A DNA stretch of 64,000 bases from Nocardia takedensis NBRC 100417 (GCF_000308695.1 NZ_BAGG01000115.1:62001-126000); one strand, 5' to 3'. Shown: positions 34,634-42,313, counted from the stretch's first letter. Numbers and translations are program-made. The notes: generated by a model not told the origin, from the sequence alone.

Positions 34634-35869
34634 ATGACCTTCGACGCCCTGTGGGATTCGATCCTGACCGTCGGGCGCGCCCCCGCGACCGGCGGCTACC
34701 GCCGATTCGCCTGGAACGACGCCGATCTGACGCTGCGCGAATGGTTCGACAGTTGCGCCGCCGAACGCGGCATGACCGTCGAGGAGGACCGCAACGGCAA
34801 CTTGTGGGCCTGGTGGCTGCCGCCCGGATGGTCCGGCGATCCCGCCGACGCTTTCGTCACCGGGTCGCACCTGGACTCGGTCCCCGACGGCGGCGCCTAC
34901 GACGGACCGCTGGGCGTGGTGTCGGCGTTCGCGGCGGTCGATGAGGTCCGGGCGCGGGGCGTCGTCCCGCGCAGGCCGGTCGCGGTGACGGCGTTCTCCG
35001 ACGAAGAAGGCGCGCGCTTCGGCGTCGCCTGCGTGGGTTCCCAACTCAGCACGGGAGCTCTCGCGCCGGAACGCGCGCTGGGCCTGCGCGACGCCGACGG
35101 GGTGTCGCTGGCCGAGGCGATGACGAAGGCGGGGCGCGATCCGCGCCACCTCGGCCCCGATCCGCACCTGACCGACCGGGTCGGCGTCTACGTGGAACTG
35201 CACGTCGAACAGGGGCGCGCGCTGGATCTGGTGGATCGGCCGCTGGCGCTGGCCTCCTCGATCTGGCCGCACGGCCGCTGGCTGTTCACCTTCACCGGCG
35301 AGGCCAATCACGCGGGCGCGACACGACTGGTCGACCGCCGCGACCCGATGCTGGCCTTCGCCTCCTCGGTGCACTCGGCCCGACACGCCGCCGAACTGCA
35401 CGAAGCCGTCGCCACTTTCGGCAAGATCCGGGTGCTGCCCAACGGGGCCAACGCGATCCCGTCCGAAGTGCTGGCCTGGCTCGACGCCCGCGCCGCCGAC
35501 GAGAACACCTTGGGTCGACTGGTCGAACGGATCGGCGCCGAAGCCCGTGACCACGCCGCCTGCGACGGCGTCGGCCTGCGGATCGAAGCCGAATCCGTCA
35601 CGCCCATCGTGGAATTCCCGGCGGGCCCCCGCGACCGCATCGCCCGCGCGCTCGGCGGCCTCGGCGACGTGCCGGTCCTGCCCACCGCCGCGGGTCACGA
35701 CGCGGGCATCCTCTCAGCCGTACTGCCGACCGCGATGCTGTTCGTGCGCAACCCCACCGGCATCTCCCACTCCCCGGCGGAATTCGCCGCCCCCGACGAC
35801 TGCCGCACGGGAGCATCGGCCCTGGCCGACGTCATGGCCGACTGGATCACCACGCCCGAGAACACTTGA
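34634..35869 (+). CDS. M20-family amidase (allantoate/N-carbamoyl amino acid amidohydrolase type)
   Basis: A 411-residue binuclear zinc enzyme. Metal ligands are visible in TGSHLDSVPDGGAYDGPLG, FSDEEGARFG, ELHVEQG and AGHDAGILS; EANHAGATR lies in the dimerisation lid. It would hydrolyse an N-carbamoyl or ureido bond; its place at the end of the amine operon suggests use of a urea-like amine derivative, which is inference. Its last 79 bp before the final six codons recur at 38592, so the C-terminus (ITTPENT) was replaced when the downstream insertion formed. Confidence 0.83.
   Translation: MTFDALWDSILTVGRAPATGGYRRFAWNDADLTLREWFDSCAAERGMTVEEDRNGNLWAWWLPPGWSGDPADAFVTGSHLDSVPDGGAYDGPLGVVSAFAAVDEVRARGVVPRRPVAVTAFSDEEGARFGVACVGSQLSTGALAPERALGLRDADGVSLAEAMTKAGRDPRHLGPDPHLTDRVGVYVELHVEQGRALDLVDRPLALASSIWPHGRWLFTFTGEANHAGATRLVDRRDPMLAFASSVHSARHAAELHEAVATFGKIRVLPNGANAIPSEVLAWLDARAADENTLGRLVERIGAEARDHAACDGVGLRIEAESVTPIVEFPAGPRDRIARALGGLGDVPVLPTAAGHDAGILSAVLPTAMLFVRNPTGISHSPAEFAAPDDCRTGASALADVMADWITTPENT
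35773..35851. repeat. Left copy of 79-bp perfect direct repeat
   Basis: This segment of the amidase 3' end (starting CCCGGCGGAATTCGCC) is identical base for base to 38592-38670, 2,819 bp away. The two copies bracket the AbiE-like genes and the unknown gene. Sequences outside the 79 bp diverge at once on both sides. Confidence 0.95.
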
Positions 35870-35962
35870 CGGTCCCACCGAAGCGAGGTCGACCACCCCA
35901 CGCATCCCAACATGCCGCCGCAAGGTACCCCGTACCGGGTAGCGCTTCGGCACAGCGGGTGA

Positions 35963-35991
35963 GGCGTGTTGATCACCCTGATCAACACGCC
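35963..35991. repeat. 13-bp perfect inverted repeat downstream of the toxin gene
   Basis: GGCGTGTTGATCA (35963-35975) and TGATCAACACGCC (35979-35991) flank a 3-nt centre. It is 66 bp beyond the stop of the minus-strand nucleotidyltransferase gene, so it could be its terminator; the tight symmetry would also suit a protein or recombinase site. Confidence 0.55.
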
Positions 35992-36056
35992 CGCGTCGGT
36001 CACTGCGATCAGCCGTCCTCCAGTCGCGTGGACGACTACGCGACCGGGGTCGAGAG

Positions 36057-36911
36057 TCAACCGGTTTGCGCGATGTCCTGAATGGCGTTGAGCAGGTCTT
36101 CGGCCAGGAACTGGATCGAGTGTGAGACCTGTTCGGGATCACCTACGCCTTCCTCGGTCCGGCCGGCCATTATGGATCCGATCGCGTCGTGCCCGACGGC
36201 GAACAGCCTCTGGAGGATATCGACCGCTTCGTTGGTCACCTCGGCACTGACATCCTCAGCGAGCAGGCGAATGAAGGTCGGGGCCAATTCCTCAGGCTCG
36301 AATGCGGTCAAGATCCGGTAGATATCGTGGGCGTCTTTGTCTTGAAGGCGGTCAGGGCTGTCGACGCGCTCGAAAATCTTGTGGCACTTGGCGACGATCA
36401 GGGCCGCGGGTCCGGCGACCTTGGCGGTGATTGTCCTGTTGTCGGCTTCGGCGAGAGGCTCGATGAGCATCTCGCTGTTGTCGACTATCGCTGCTTCCAG
36501 GCCGCGCGTGCGCCGCATCGCCTTACTGTCGTGAGGTGGTCGGTGCACGCTGCGACTGCCTTTCCCTCCGGCGATGGCGTCAGGCACCATGATGTCCACA
36601 GGGATACCGTCCGAAGTGACCCAGGCACCAGGCTGCCCGCTCGGAGAACGGATAAAGGCTGCCTTCTCCATGGCGGCGTTGATTGTCGGGTCTTCTCCGA
36701 GGTCACGGGTATCGATGGCGACGTCGCTGTCCTTGGTGGCCTCGGCGATGGCGACCTGGATCCCGCCGGTGCGTAGGTAGACCGCTTGGGCGCCGACGAC
36801 GACCACGACATCCCGGTGCTCGACCAGCGCTTCGAGCGCATCGAGTAGTACGGTGCGCGTACGGGCGAGCAAGTAGAAAGCGCTGTCAACCGCGACGCCA
36901 GTTTTGTTCAT
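36057..36911 (-). CDS. AbiEii-like nucleotidyltransferase, probable toxin
   Basis: A 284-residue protein with a nucleotidyltransferase fold: V-V-G-A-Q-A-V-Y-L (residues ~38-46), DSDVAID (61-67) as the paired acidic residues and VDIMVPD (105-111) as the third, then AALIVAKCHKIFER and DKDAHDIYR, the Lys/Asp block of AbiEii/MenT-type toxins. Family members transfer nucleotides to tRNA or other targets and stall growth. The start overlaps the upstream antitoxin by 26 bp, as in AbiE operons. The codon use is less GC-biased than in flanking genes, suggesting transfer. Confidence 0.72.
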   Translation of the reverse strand: MNKTGVAVDSAFYLLARTRTVLLDALEALVEHRDVVVVVGAQAVYLRTGGIQVAIAEATKDSDVAIDTRDLGEDPTINAAMEKAAFIRSPSGQPGAWVTSDGIPVDIMVPDAIAGGKGSRSVHRPPHDSKAMRRTRGLEAAIVDNSEMLIEPLAEADNRTITAKVAGPAALIVAKCHKIFERVDSPDRLQDKDAHDIYRILTAFEPEELAPTFIRLLAEDVSAEVTNEAVDILQRLFAVGHDAIGSIMAGRTEEGVGDPEQVSHSIQFLAEDLLNAIQDIAQTG

Positions 36912-37983
36912 TCGTCCCCATCCAATTGAGTAGTTCCTCTGCTTCCGAAGGTGCTCGCCCTGGACCCGTCATCAGGTCGACGGCCACCTGGGTCGGTGCC
37001 GCGATTCTGATGTCCTGGAACCCTTTTCCACTTCGGGCGAGGAGGACAGGATAGGCGGGCACGGCAAGCAACACATTGGCCCCCGTGTCGGTGGGACGTA
37101 ATCTCCAGGCCTTGGCGGCCGTTCCGGGATCATCGACGAACACCATCGCTGATCGAGGCGGCGCGTAGGGCTGCCATGTCGCGGCCGCGATCGAACCGGT
37201 CACCGCGTAGTCGGTGATCTGGGAACGGCCGAGTTGTTCCAGGAAGGCGGGCAGCCCACGGGGCGCTATCCATGGCGTGACCTTGTTCGTGTGCAGGAAC
37301 TGGTAGTCCTCACTCCAACGACGTAGTAACGCGTTCCAGTTCGGGGAGTGCACCCCTTTGCTCTGACGGGTGATCAGCGCTTCGCGTTCGAGGAAGTGCA
37401 GTACTCGATAGACCGAACCGGTGGAGACTTCCGCGAGCTCGGCGAGATCGCGAGGCTTCCACGGGCCCTGGAAGTCGAGCAGCGCGCGGACGACCTTCGC
37501 GGCCGGTTCCCCTTTGAGGTCACCGGGTGGGCGCCCCGGACTGCGCCATGGGTCGGTCTCGGCACCGACCGCAGAAAGGAACACGGCCGCCTCGTCAGCG
37601 CGCACCATCATGTTGCCGGTCGCATCCACGTAGGAGAGCCCCGCTTCTTCGAGGCGTTGCCGTGTCGAAGTGGACAGGTGCCGAGCGAACACGAGACCGG
37701 CGCTTCCCGGGTGCTGCGAGGAGGCGTTGACGAGGCCCTTGCGTATCCGGTCGACGTCCTGCGGCCGGACGACGTTCTTTGCCTCGACGAGGAGAACGAG
37801 GACGAGCCCGTTCGGCGCGGACAGGGCGAACTCCGCGTCATAGCCGCGGTCGCCGGCACGGTGGGTGAGCGGTTCGCCGACTCGGAGGGTCCAGGTCGGC
37901 GGTAGGCGTTCTCGGATGGCGTTAGCGGCGACAACGATCGCTTCTCTCTCGTTTCGCGGTGGTTCGAGCTCCATACCAGGCAT
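36886..37983 (-). CDS. AbiEi-like antitoxin/regulator with nuclease-like N-terminus
   Basis: A 365-residue protein. Residues ~45-75 carry D (YDAEF) and EAK (LLVEAKN), the pattern of a PD-(D/E)XK fold; residues ~165-215 form a winged helix (DLAELAEVSTGSVYRVLHFLEREALI); the C-terminal part (ITDYAVTGSIAAATW and following) resembles the AbiEi antitoxin domain. ATG 37983 is chosen because a -10 element TATTAT (minus strand, 37990-37995) ends 6 nt before it, giving a leaderless mRNA. It probably represses its own promoter and neutralises the nucleotidyltransferase. Confidence 0.7.
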   Translation of the reverse strand: MPGMELEPPRNEREAIVVAANAIRERLPPTWTLRVGEPLTHRAGDRGYDAEFALSAPNGLVLVLLVEAKNVVRPQDVDRIRKGLVNASSQHPGSAGLVFARHLSTSTRQRLEEAGLSYVDATGNMMVRADEAAVFLSAVGAETDPWRSPGRPPGDLKGEPAAKVVRALLDFQGPWKPRDLAELAEVSTGSVYRVLHFLEREALITRQSKGVHSPNWNALLRRWSEDYQFLHTNKVTPWIAPRGLPAFLEQLGRSQITDYAVTGSIAAATWQPYAPPRSAMVFVDDPGTAAKAWRLRPTDTGANVLLAVPAYPVLLARSGKGFQDIRIAAPTQVAVDLMTGPGRAPSEAEELLNWMGTNEQNWRRG

Positions 37984-37989
37984 GTTCGG

Positions 37990-38078
37990 ATAATACCCAC
38001 ATTCCGTACCGTACGGAGAAGAGTGATTACGTGAACGGAACAATACTTCAAACATAGTTCGTACATAGTTGCTACAAT
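37990..38078. promoter_or_regulatory. Divergent leaderless promoters with operator-like repeats
   Basis: For the leftward AbiE pair: -10 TATTAT (37990-37995, minus strand) and a palindrome TCCGTAC-C-GTACGGA (38003-38017) over its -35 zone. For the rightward gene: -10 TACAAT (38073-38078) 6 nt before ATG 38085, with direct repeats ACATAGTT at 38052-38059 and 38063-38070 (11-bp period). Both look like regulator sites, and the region is markedly AT-rich for this genome. Confidence 0.5.
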
Positions 38079-38084
38079 GCCCTT

Positions 38085-38591
38085 ATGAGCGAGCGTGAGA
38101 ACACCGTCGTCGTCTTCACCGGGAAGAGCTTCGAGAAGATCGTGCGCGAGGGCGGCTCCCAGGCATGGAAACTCGACCGGTCGCGGGCCAAGCGGTGCGA
38201 ATGGCTCGTCTGCACCCAGAACGCCCGCAACTACGAGGACTATGCCGATGGCGCCGCCCCCCATGGCAGCGCCTTCTTGATCGGCCGGATCGCGCGCATC
38301 ACCCCGGCCACCGATCCTGGAGGCGAAGACCGCTGGATGATCGAGGTCAGCGAATACGCCCGCCTCGACCGGTCCAACGTGTGGGGCGGTGACCGCAACC
38401 CGGTTCGCTACACCAGTCTCGGCGCGCTGGGCATAGATCCGAAAGGGGTGAAGTTCCAGAAGATGGAACGCTCCGCCACCGGAGCGACCGCCACCGCAGC
38501 GACCGGACTTACGATCGCGCAAGCGAAAGCCGGACTCGCAGCGACCTACGGCGTGAGCATCGACTCCATCGAAATCGTGATCCGCGGATGA
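38085..38591 (+). CDS. Unknown protein carried by the AbiE-like insertion
   Basis: A 168-residue protein I cannot assign. The N-terminal ~125 residues look alpha/beta (TVVVFTGKSFEKIV, AKRCEWLVCTQNARNYED, AFLIGRIARITP, RWMIEVSEYARLD), perhaps a PUA/EVE-like small barrel. A Thr/Ala linker joins it to a compact C-terminal module, LTIAQAKAGLAATYGVSIDSIEIVIRG, of a kind I recall in proteobacterial hypotheticals. The mRNA appears leaderless. The stop codon ends one base before the right 79-bp repeat, marking it as part of the inserted unit. A defence-linked role is only inferred from position. Confidence 0.6.
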   Translation: MSERENTVVVFTGKSFEKIVREGGSQAWKLDRSRAKRCEWLVCTQNARNYEDYADGAAPHGSAFLIGRIARITPATDPGGEDRWMIEVSEYARLDRSNVWGGDRNPVRYTSLGALGIDPKGVKFQKMERSATGATATAATGLTIAQAKAGLAATYGVSIDSIEIVIRG

Positions 38592-38670
38592 CCCGGCGGA
38601 ATTCGCCGCCCCCGACGACTGCCGCACGGGAGCATCGGCCCTGGCCGACGTCATGGCCGACTGGATCACC
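38592..38670. repeat. Right copy of 79-bp perfect direct repeat
   Basis: Identical to 35773-35851. It begins immediately after the TGA of the gene at 38085. Together the copies define a 2.8 kb inserted unit. Confidence 0.95.
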
Positions 38671-38688
38671 GCCCCACCGGACAGGTGA
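38593..38688 (+). pseudogene. Displaced 3' end of the amidase gene
   Basis: The frame reads PAEFAAPDDCRTGASALADV and on to a terminal WITAPPDR and TGA at 38686-38688. It equals the amidase C-terminus except for the last residues (the intact gene ends WITTPENT). It has no start and is best read as the original gene end, left behind when the AbiE-carrying unit, with its own copy of the end, was inserted. Two 17-bp repeats (ACCCGACACGACCCACC, 38690-38706 and 38709-38725) follow. Confidence 0.8.
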
Positions 38689-38763
38689 AACCCGACACGA
38701 CCCACCCCACCCGACACGACCCACCTGACGCAACCCCACCCGGAGCGAGTCTTACGAGCGACC

Positions 38764-38878
38764 GGTTCGCGGCCGTCTCGTCGCTCAGCGGTCGAAGCGC
38801 ATGCGACGCAGTCGCGAGTCTCGACCGCTGAGCGACGAGACACAAGGGGCCGCGAACCCGCCGCGCCGAAGGCGCGGC
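38764..38878 (-). ncRNA. Structured 3'-UTR element, copy A (after deoC)
   Basis: Four nested or adjacent stems: P1 GGTTCGCGGCC (38764-38774) / GGCCGCGAACC (38848-38858); P2, a 20-bp stem beginning GTCTCGTCGCTCAG just inside P1; P3 GCGAC-GCA-GTCGC at its tip; P4 GCCGCGCC-GAA-GGCGCGGC (38860-38878) beside it. It lies 3 bp after the deoC stop in the deoC transcript. Copy B after aceA has the same lengths and covarying bases. It could be a terminator/processing element or a dispersed palindromic repeat; the strand is assigned from the host gene. Confidence 0.6.
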
Positions 38879-38881
38879 AGA

Positions 38882-39550
38882 TTAAACACAGAACCCGTCC
38901 AGTACCGCGCGGGAACCCGACAGGCCCAGTCGGGTCGCGCCCGCGGCGAGCATTTCCGCGGCGGCCTCGGCGGTGCGGATGCCCCCGCTGGCCTTCACCC
39001 CGAGGCGGCCCCCGACCGTCTCGGCCATGAGTCGCACCGCGTGCGCGGTGGCCCCGCCCGCGGGATGGAATCCGGTGGAGGTCTTCACGAAATCCGCGCC
39101 CGCCTGGGCCGCGACCCGGCACACCTCGACGATCGCCTCGTCGCTCAGCGCGGCCGATTCGATGATGACCTTGAGTACGGCCCGGTCGGCGACGGCCTCG
39201 CGGACGGTCACGATGTCGGCGAGCACCGCGGTGTAGTCGCCCGCCACCGCCGCGCCGACGTCGATGACCATGTCGACCTCGGCCGCGCCCTGATCCACCG
39301 CGAGCCGCGCTTCCGCGCCCTTGACCAGCGAATGGTGTTTGCCGGAGGGGAATCCGGCGACCGTGGCGACCACCAACCCCTCGGCGCGCACCGGCAGCAT
39401 CGACGGCGAGACGCAGATCGCGTGGACCCCGAGTTCCCGCGCTTCCGCGATCAACGCGTCGACCTCGGCCGGTGTGGCGGTGGGGGCGAGCAGGGTGTGA
39501 TCGATGCGGGCGGCCACTGCGGAACGAGTCGGTGGCGCGGAGTCTGCCAT
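38882..39550 (-). CDS. deoC: Deoxyribose-phosphate aldolase
   Basis: A 222-residue TIM-barrel class I aldolase that splits 2-deoxyribose 5-phosphate to glyceraldehyde 3-phosphate and acetaldehyde in nucleoside salvage. IDHTLLAPTAT, VATVAGFPSGKHHSLVKGAEA, VLKVIIESAAL (Schiff-base Lys in LKVIIE) and VKTSTGFHPAGG, VKASGGIRT (second Lys) are present. ATG 39550 matches the family length; a longer form starts at 39568. Rv0478 has the same neighbours (DUF2516, hbhA), but here 18 kb separates deoC from the DUF2505 genes. Confidence 0.93.
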   Translation of the reverse strand: MADSAPPTRSAVAARIDHTLLAPTATPAEVDALIAEARELGVHAICVSPSMLPVRAEGLVVATVAGFPSGKHHSLVKGAEARLAVDQGAAEVDMVIDVGAAVAGDYTAVLADIVTVREAVADRAVLKVIIESAALSDEAIVEVCRVAAQAGADFVKTSTGFHPAGGATAHAVRLMAETVGGRLGVKASGGIRTAEAAAEMLAAGATRLGLSGSRAVLDGFCV

Positions 39551-39710
39551 GAGGTGAGAGTCTGGCATACCGACGGCGAATTGCGTTGCGTGCCTCGACC
39601 TCGTCCAGCAGACTCGTAGGGCCGGTGCACGACCGGACACCCGTTGATGTCCGGCCGCAGGTCCGAGGCGCACGCGGGTGGCCACATTCGTCGGGGAGGA
39701 GCCCGCACCC

Positions 39711-40250
39711 GTGCTGATCCGTCGCGAACGCGCCGAGGACGCGACCGCCATCGCCGCGGTGCATCGCAGCGCGTTCGACCCGGGGTTCCGGGCTGAACGG
39801 CCCGATGCCCCCGCCGACGCCGACCCACCCGAGGTCGCCTTGGTCGAGGCGTTGCGCGGCGACCCCGGCTGGATACCCACGCTGTCGCTGGTCGCCGTGG
39901 AGTTCGAGGCGGTCGTCGGTCACGTCTGCCTGACCCGCGCGAGCGTGGGGCCGTTCCCGGTGCTGGGCCTGGGTCCGATCGGCGTGCTCGCCGACCGCCA
40001 ACGCGACGGGATCGGCTCGGCGCTGGTGCACGCGGCCCTCGGCGCGGCCGACGCGCTGGACGAACCGCTGGTGTGTCTGCTCGGCAGTCCCGAGTACTAC
40101 CCGCGCTTCGGCTTCGTCCCGGCCGCCCGACTCGGCATCGCCCCCGACGACCCCGACTGGGTTCCGCACTTCCAAGCGCGGGCGCTGACGGCCTTCGAAC
40201 CGCAGATCACCGGCGAATTCCACTACGCCGAGCCGTTCTACGACCTCTGA
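39711..40250 (+). CDS. GNAT-family N-acetyltransferase
   Basis: A 179-residue acetyltransferase. The acetyl-CoA loop is V-L-A-D-R-Q-R-D-G-I-G-S-A-L (motif A, about residue 92 on), followed by VCLLGSPEYYPRFGFVPA, typical of the subgroup with a YY-x-RFGF motif. GTG 39711 is chosen because GGGGAGGAG lies just upstream; GTG 39678 is in frame but precedes that ribosome site. The substrate is unknown. It diverges from deoC. Confidence 0.85.
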   Translation: MLIRRERAEDATAIAAVHRSAFDPGFRAERPDAPADADPPEVALVEALRGDPGWIPTLSLVAVEFEAVVGHVCLTRASVGPFPVLGLGPIGVLADRQRDGIGSALVHAALGAADALDEPLVCLLGSPEYYPRFGFVPAARLGIAPDDPDWVPHFQARALTAFEPQITGEFHYAEPFYDL

Positions 40251-40317
40251 GCCGTGCCGGGGCGGCCGGCCGCCGACCCCGGCATACCCGGCGCAACCCG
40301 CCTGGGACAATGGTCGG

Positions 40318-41196
40318 ATGAGTGTTGCCCACGACCGCCGCTACGTGTTGACCTTGGGATGTCCGGACCGACCGGGCGTCATCGCCCGGATCAGCTCGTT
40401 CATCGCCGAGTTCGGCGGGTCGATCGTGGAGGCCGGCTACCACTCCGACCCGGAGACCGGGTGGTTCTTCACCCGCCAGGCCATCGCCGCCGACACCGTG
40501 CCCTTCGGCCCCGAGGACCTGCGCGAGCGCTTCGCGGGCATCGCCGCCGACCTCGGTTCGGAGACCGGGTGGCAGGTGCACGATTCCGGGGAGCGCCGCC
40601 GCGCCGTCCTGCTGGTCAGCCGCGACGGCCACTGCCTGCACGACCTGTTGGGCCGGGCGGCGAGCGGCGAACTGCCCGCCACGATCGAGGCGGTGATCGG
40701 CAACCACGCCGACCTGGCCGCCATGACCGAGGCGCACGGCGTGAAGTTCCACCACATCGAGTTCCCGAAGGATCCGGCCGAGCGTGGCCCGGCCTTCGAG
40801 CAGGTGCGCGCCCTGGTCGACGCGCACGAACCGGACGCGGTGGTGCTGGCCCGCTTCATGCAGGTCCTGCCCCCCGAACTGTGCGAGCACTGGACGGGCC
40901 GGGCGATCAACATCCACCACAGCTTCCTGCCCTCGTTCGTCGGCGCGCGGCCCTACCACCAGGCGTTCGCGCGCGGGGTCAAACTCATCGGCGCGACCTG
41001 CCACTACGTCACCGCGGAACTGGACGCGGGCCCGATCATCGAACAGGACGTCAGCCGCATCGACCACGCCGACGACGTCCGCGACATGGTCCGGCAGGGC
41101 CGCGACATCGAACGCGTGGTGCTCGCCCGCGGACTGCGCTGGCATCTGGAGGGACGCGTGCTGGTCCACGGGCGACGCACCGTGGTGTTCTCCTGA
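40318..41196 (+). CDS. purU: Formyltetrahydrofolate deformylase
   Basis: A 292-residue enzyme hydrolysing 10-formyl-THF to formate and THF. The ACT domain is at the N-terminus (LTLGCPDRPGVIARISSFIAEFGGSIVEA). The catalytic domain shows NIHHSFLPSFVGARPYHQAFARGV with the Asn-His pair and GATCHYVTAELDAGPIIEQD with the catalytic Asp. Four kb from the methylated-amine genes, it could release formate from formaldehyde-derived C1 units. A 17-bp tandem duplication covers its stop codon (41188-41221). Confidence 0.93.
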   Translation: MSVAHDRRYVLTLGCPDRPGVIARISSFIAEFGGSIVEAGYHSDPETGWFFTRQAIAADTVPFGPEDLRERFAGIAADLGSETGWQVHDSGERRRAVLLVSRDGHCLHDLLGRAASGELPATIEAVIGNHADLAAMTEAHGVKFHHIEFPKDPAERGPAFEQVRALVDAHEPDAVVLARFMQVLPPELCEHWTGRAINIHHSFLPSFVGARPYHQAFARGVKLIGATCHYVTAELDAGPIIEQDVSRIDHADDVRDMVRQGRDIERVVLARGLRWHLEGRVLVHGRRTVVFS

Positions 41197-41251
41197 GCCC
41201 GGCCTTCTCCTGAGCCCGGCCGCTACTGAACCCGGTCCCGAACCGGCCGCG

Positions 41252-42295
41252 CTAGCCGACGGCGGCGTCCACCTGCCGCCGCGCGTCCGCGACCACGTCG
41301 AGCAGGGTGGCCAGTTCCTCGTTGAACCGCTCGTGGGCTTCGACATTGCCCAGGTGACCGGTTTCGAGCACCTCGTGGCGCACCAGCGAATCGATTTCGG
41401 TCAGCGTCGCGGCGATCCGCTCGGCGTGGATCGGCGGGGTCATGAAATCGGCCGAACCGGCGATCACGGTGGTGGGCACCACCAGGTGGCGGGCCGCGTC
41501 GCCGAGGTCCATCTCCGCGAGCAGCAGGCCGAAGGCGGCGCGCACCCGGGCGGGGCAGGACCGCACCACGGCCATGCTGTAGTCGACCAGTTCCCTGGTG
41601 GCGTTGGTGTGCATGATCTGCCGGGTGAAGATCCAGCGGATCGGCAGCAGCGGCGGGAGCAGCACCGGCGTGCCGAGGCCACGGCGACCCAGCCACGCGG
41701 GCAGCGCGATACGCAGACCGCGCGGCAGCAATCGGTTGAACAGCGGCAGGACGGTGGTCTCGGCGACCAGCGCGCCGGAGGCGGTGTTGGTGAGCAGGAC
41801 CGCGTGCGCGCGGGCGGGGACCTGCTCGGGGAAGCGGCCCGCCCAGGCTTGCAGGGTCATGCCGCCGAGGCTGTGGCCGACCAGCACGGCCTTCTCCCCC
41901 GTGGGCACGGTCGCGTCCAGGACGGTGTTCAGGTCGTCGGCGAGCAGGTCCATGCTCAGCGGGACGGTTCCGTAGTCGCTCTCGCCGTGGCCGCGCTGGT
42001 CGTAGGCGACGACCCGATAGGGCCCGGCGAAGGCGTTGATCTGGGCGTTCCAGTATTCGATGGCGCAGGTCCAGCCGTGCACGAGCACGATGACCGGCGC
42101 GTCGGCGGGACCGTAGGCGTGCACCCGGAGTCGTGCGCCGTCGTCGGTGGTGACCGTGACGACCTCGTGTTCGACGGTGGGCGCGTTGAACGCGGCGGTC
42201 GCGTAGGTGCGCGACCGCAGGGAAGTCCGGTGCAGGTCGAGTCGCCCACGGGCTCGTCCCGAGAGGTTCGCCGACCAGTGCGTCAGTACGCGCAT
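41252..42295 (-). CDS. Alpha/beta hydrolase
   Basis: A 347-residue hydrolase: VIVLVHGWTCAIEYW (oxyanion region), YDQRGHGES, LVGHSLGGMTLQAW (nucleophile Ser in GHSLGG), IAGSADFMTPP (acid) and ETGHLGNVEAHERFN (catalytic His). It has an Arg-rich N-terminal stretch but no clear signal peptide. Two palindromes lie upstream (42314-42364), so it is probably tightly controlled. The substrate is not known; lipid ester or epoxide chemistry is possible. Confidence 0.85.
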   Translation of the reverse strand: MRVLTHWSANLSGRARGRLDLHRTSLRSRTYATAAFNAPTVEHEVVTVTTDDGARLRVHAYGPADAPVIVLVHGWTCAIEYWNAQINAFAGPYRVVAYDQRGHGESDYGTVPLSMDLLADDLNTVLDATVPTGEKAVLVGHSLGGMTLQAWAGRFPEQVPARAHAVLLTNTASGALVAETTVLPLFNRLLPRGLRIALPAWLGRRGLGTPVLLPPLLPIRWIFTRQIMHTNATRELVDYSMAVVRSCPARVRAAFGLLLAEMDLGDAARHLVVPTTVIAGSADFMTPPIHAERIAATLTEIDSLVRHEVLETGHLGNVEAHERFNEELATLLDVVADARRQVDAAVG

Positions 42296-42313
42296 TCTCC
42301 GACACTCCTTTGT

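Noticed and set aside
38671..38763. Possible integrase attachment site beside the right repeat
   Set aside because: No tRNA gene or integrase is in the region; only short 17-bp repeats are seen.
39551..40310. Long minus-strand frame antisense to the acetyltransferase, upstream of deoC
   Set aside because: No domain outside deoC; the acetyltransferase frame has a strong ribosome site and family motifs.
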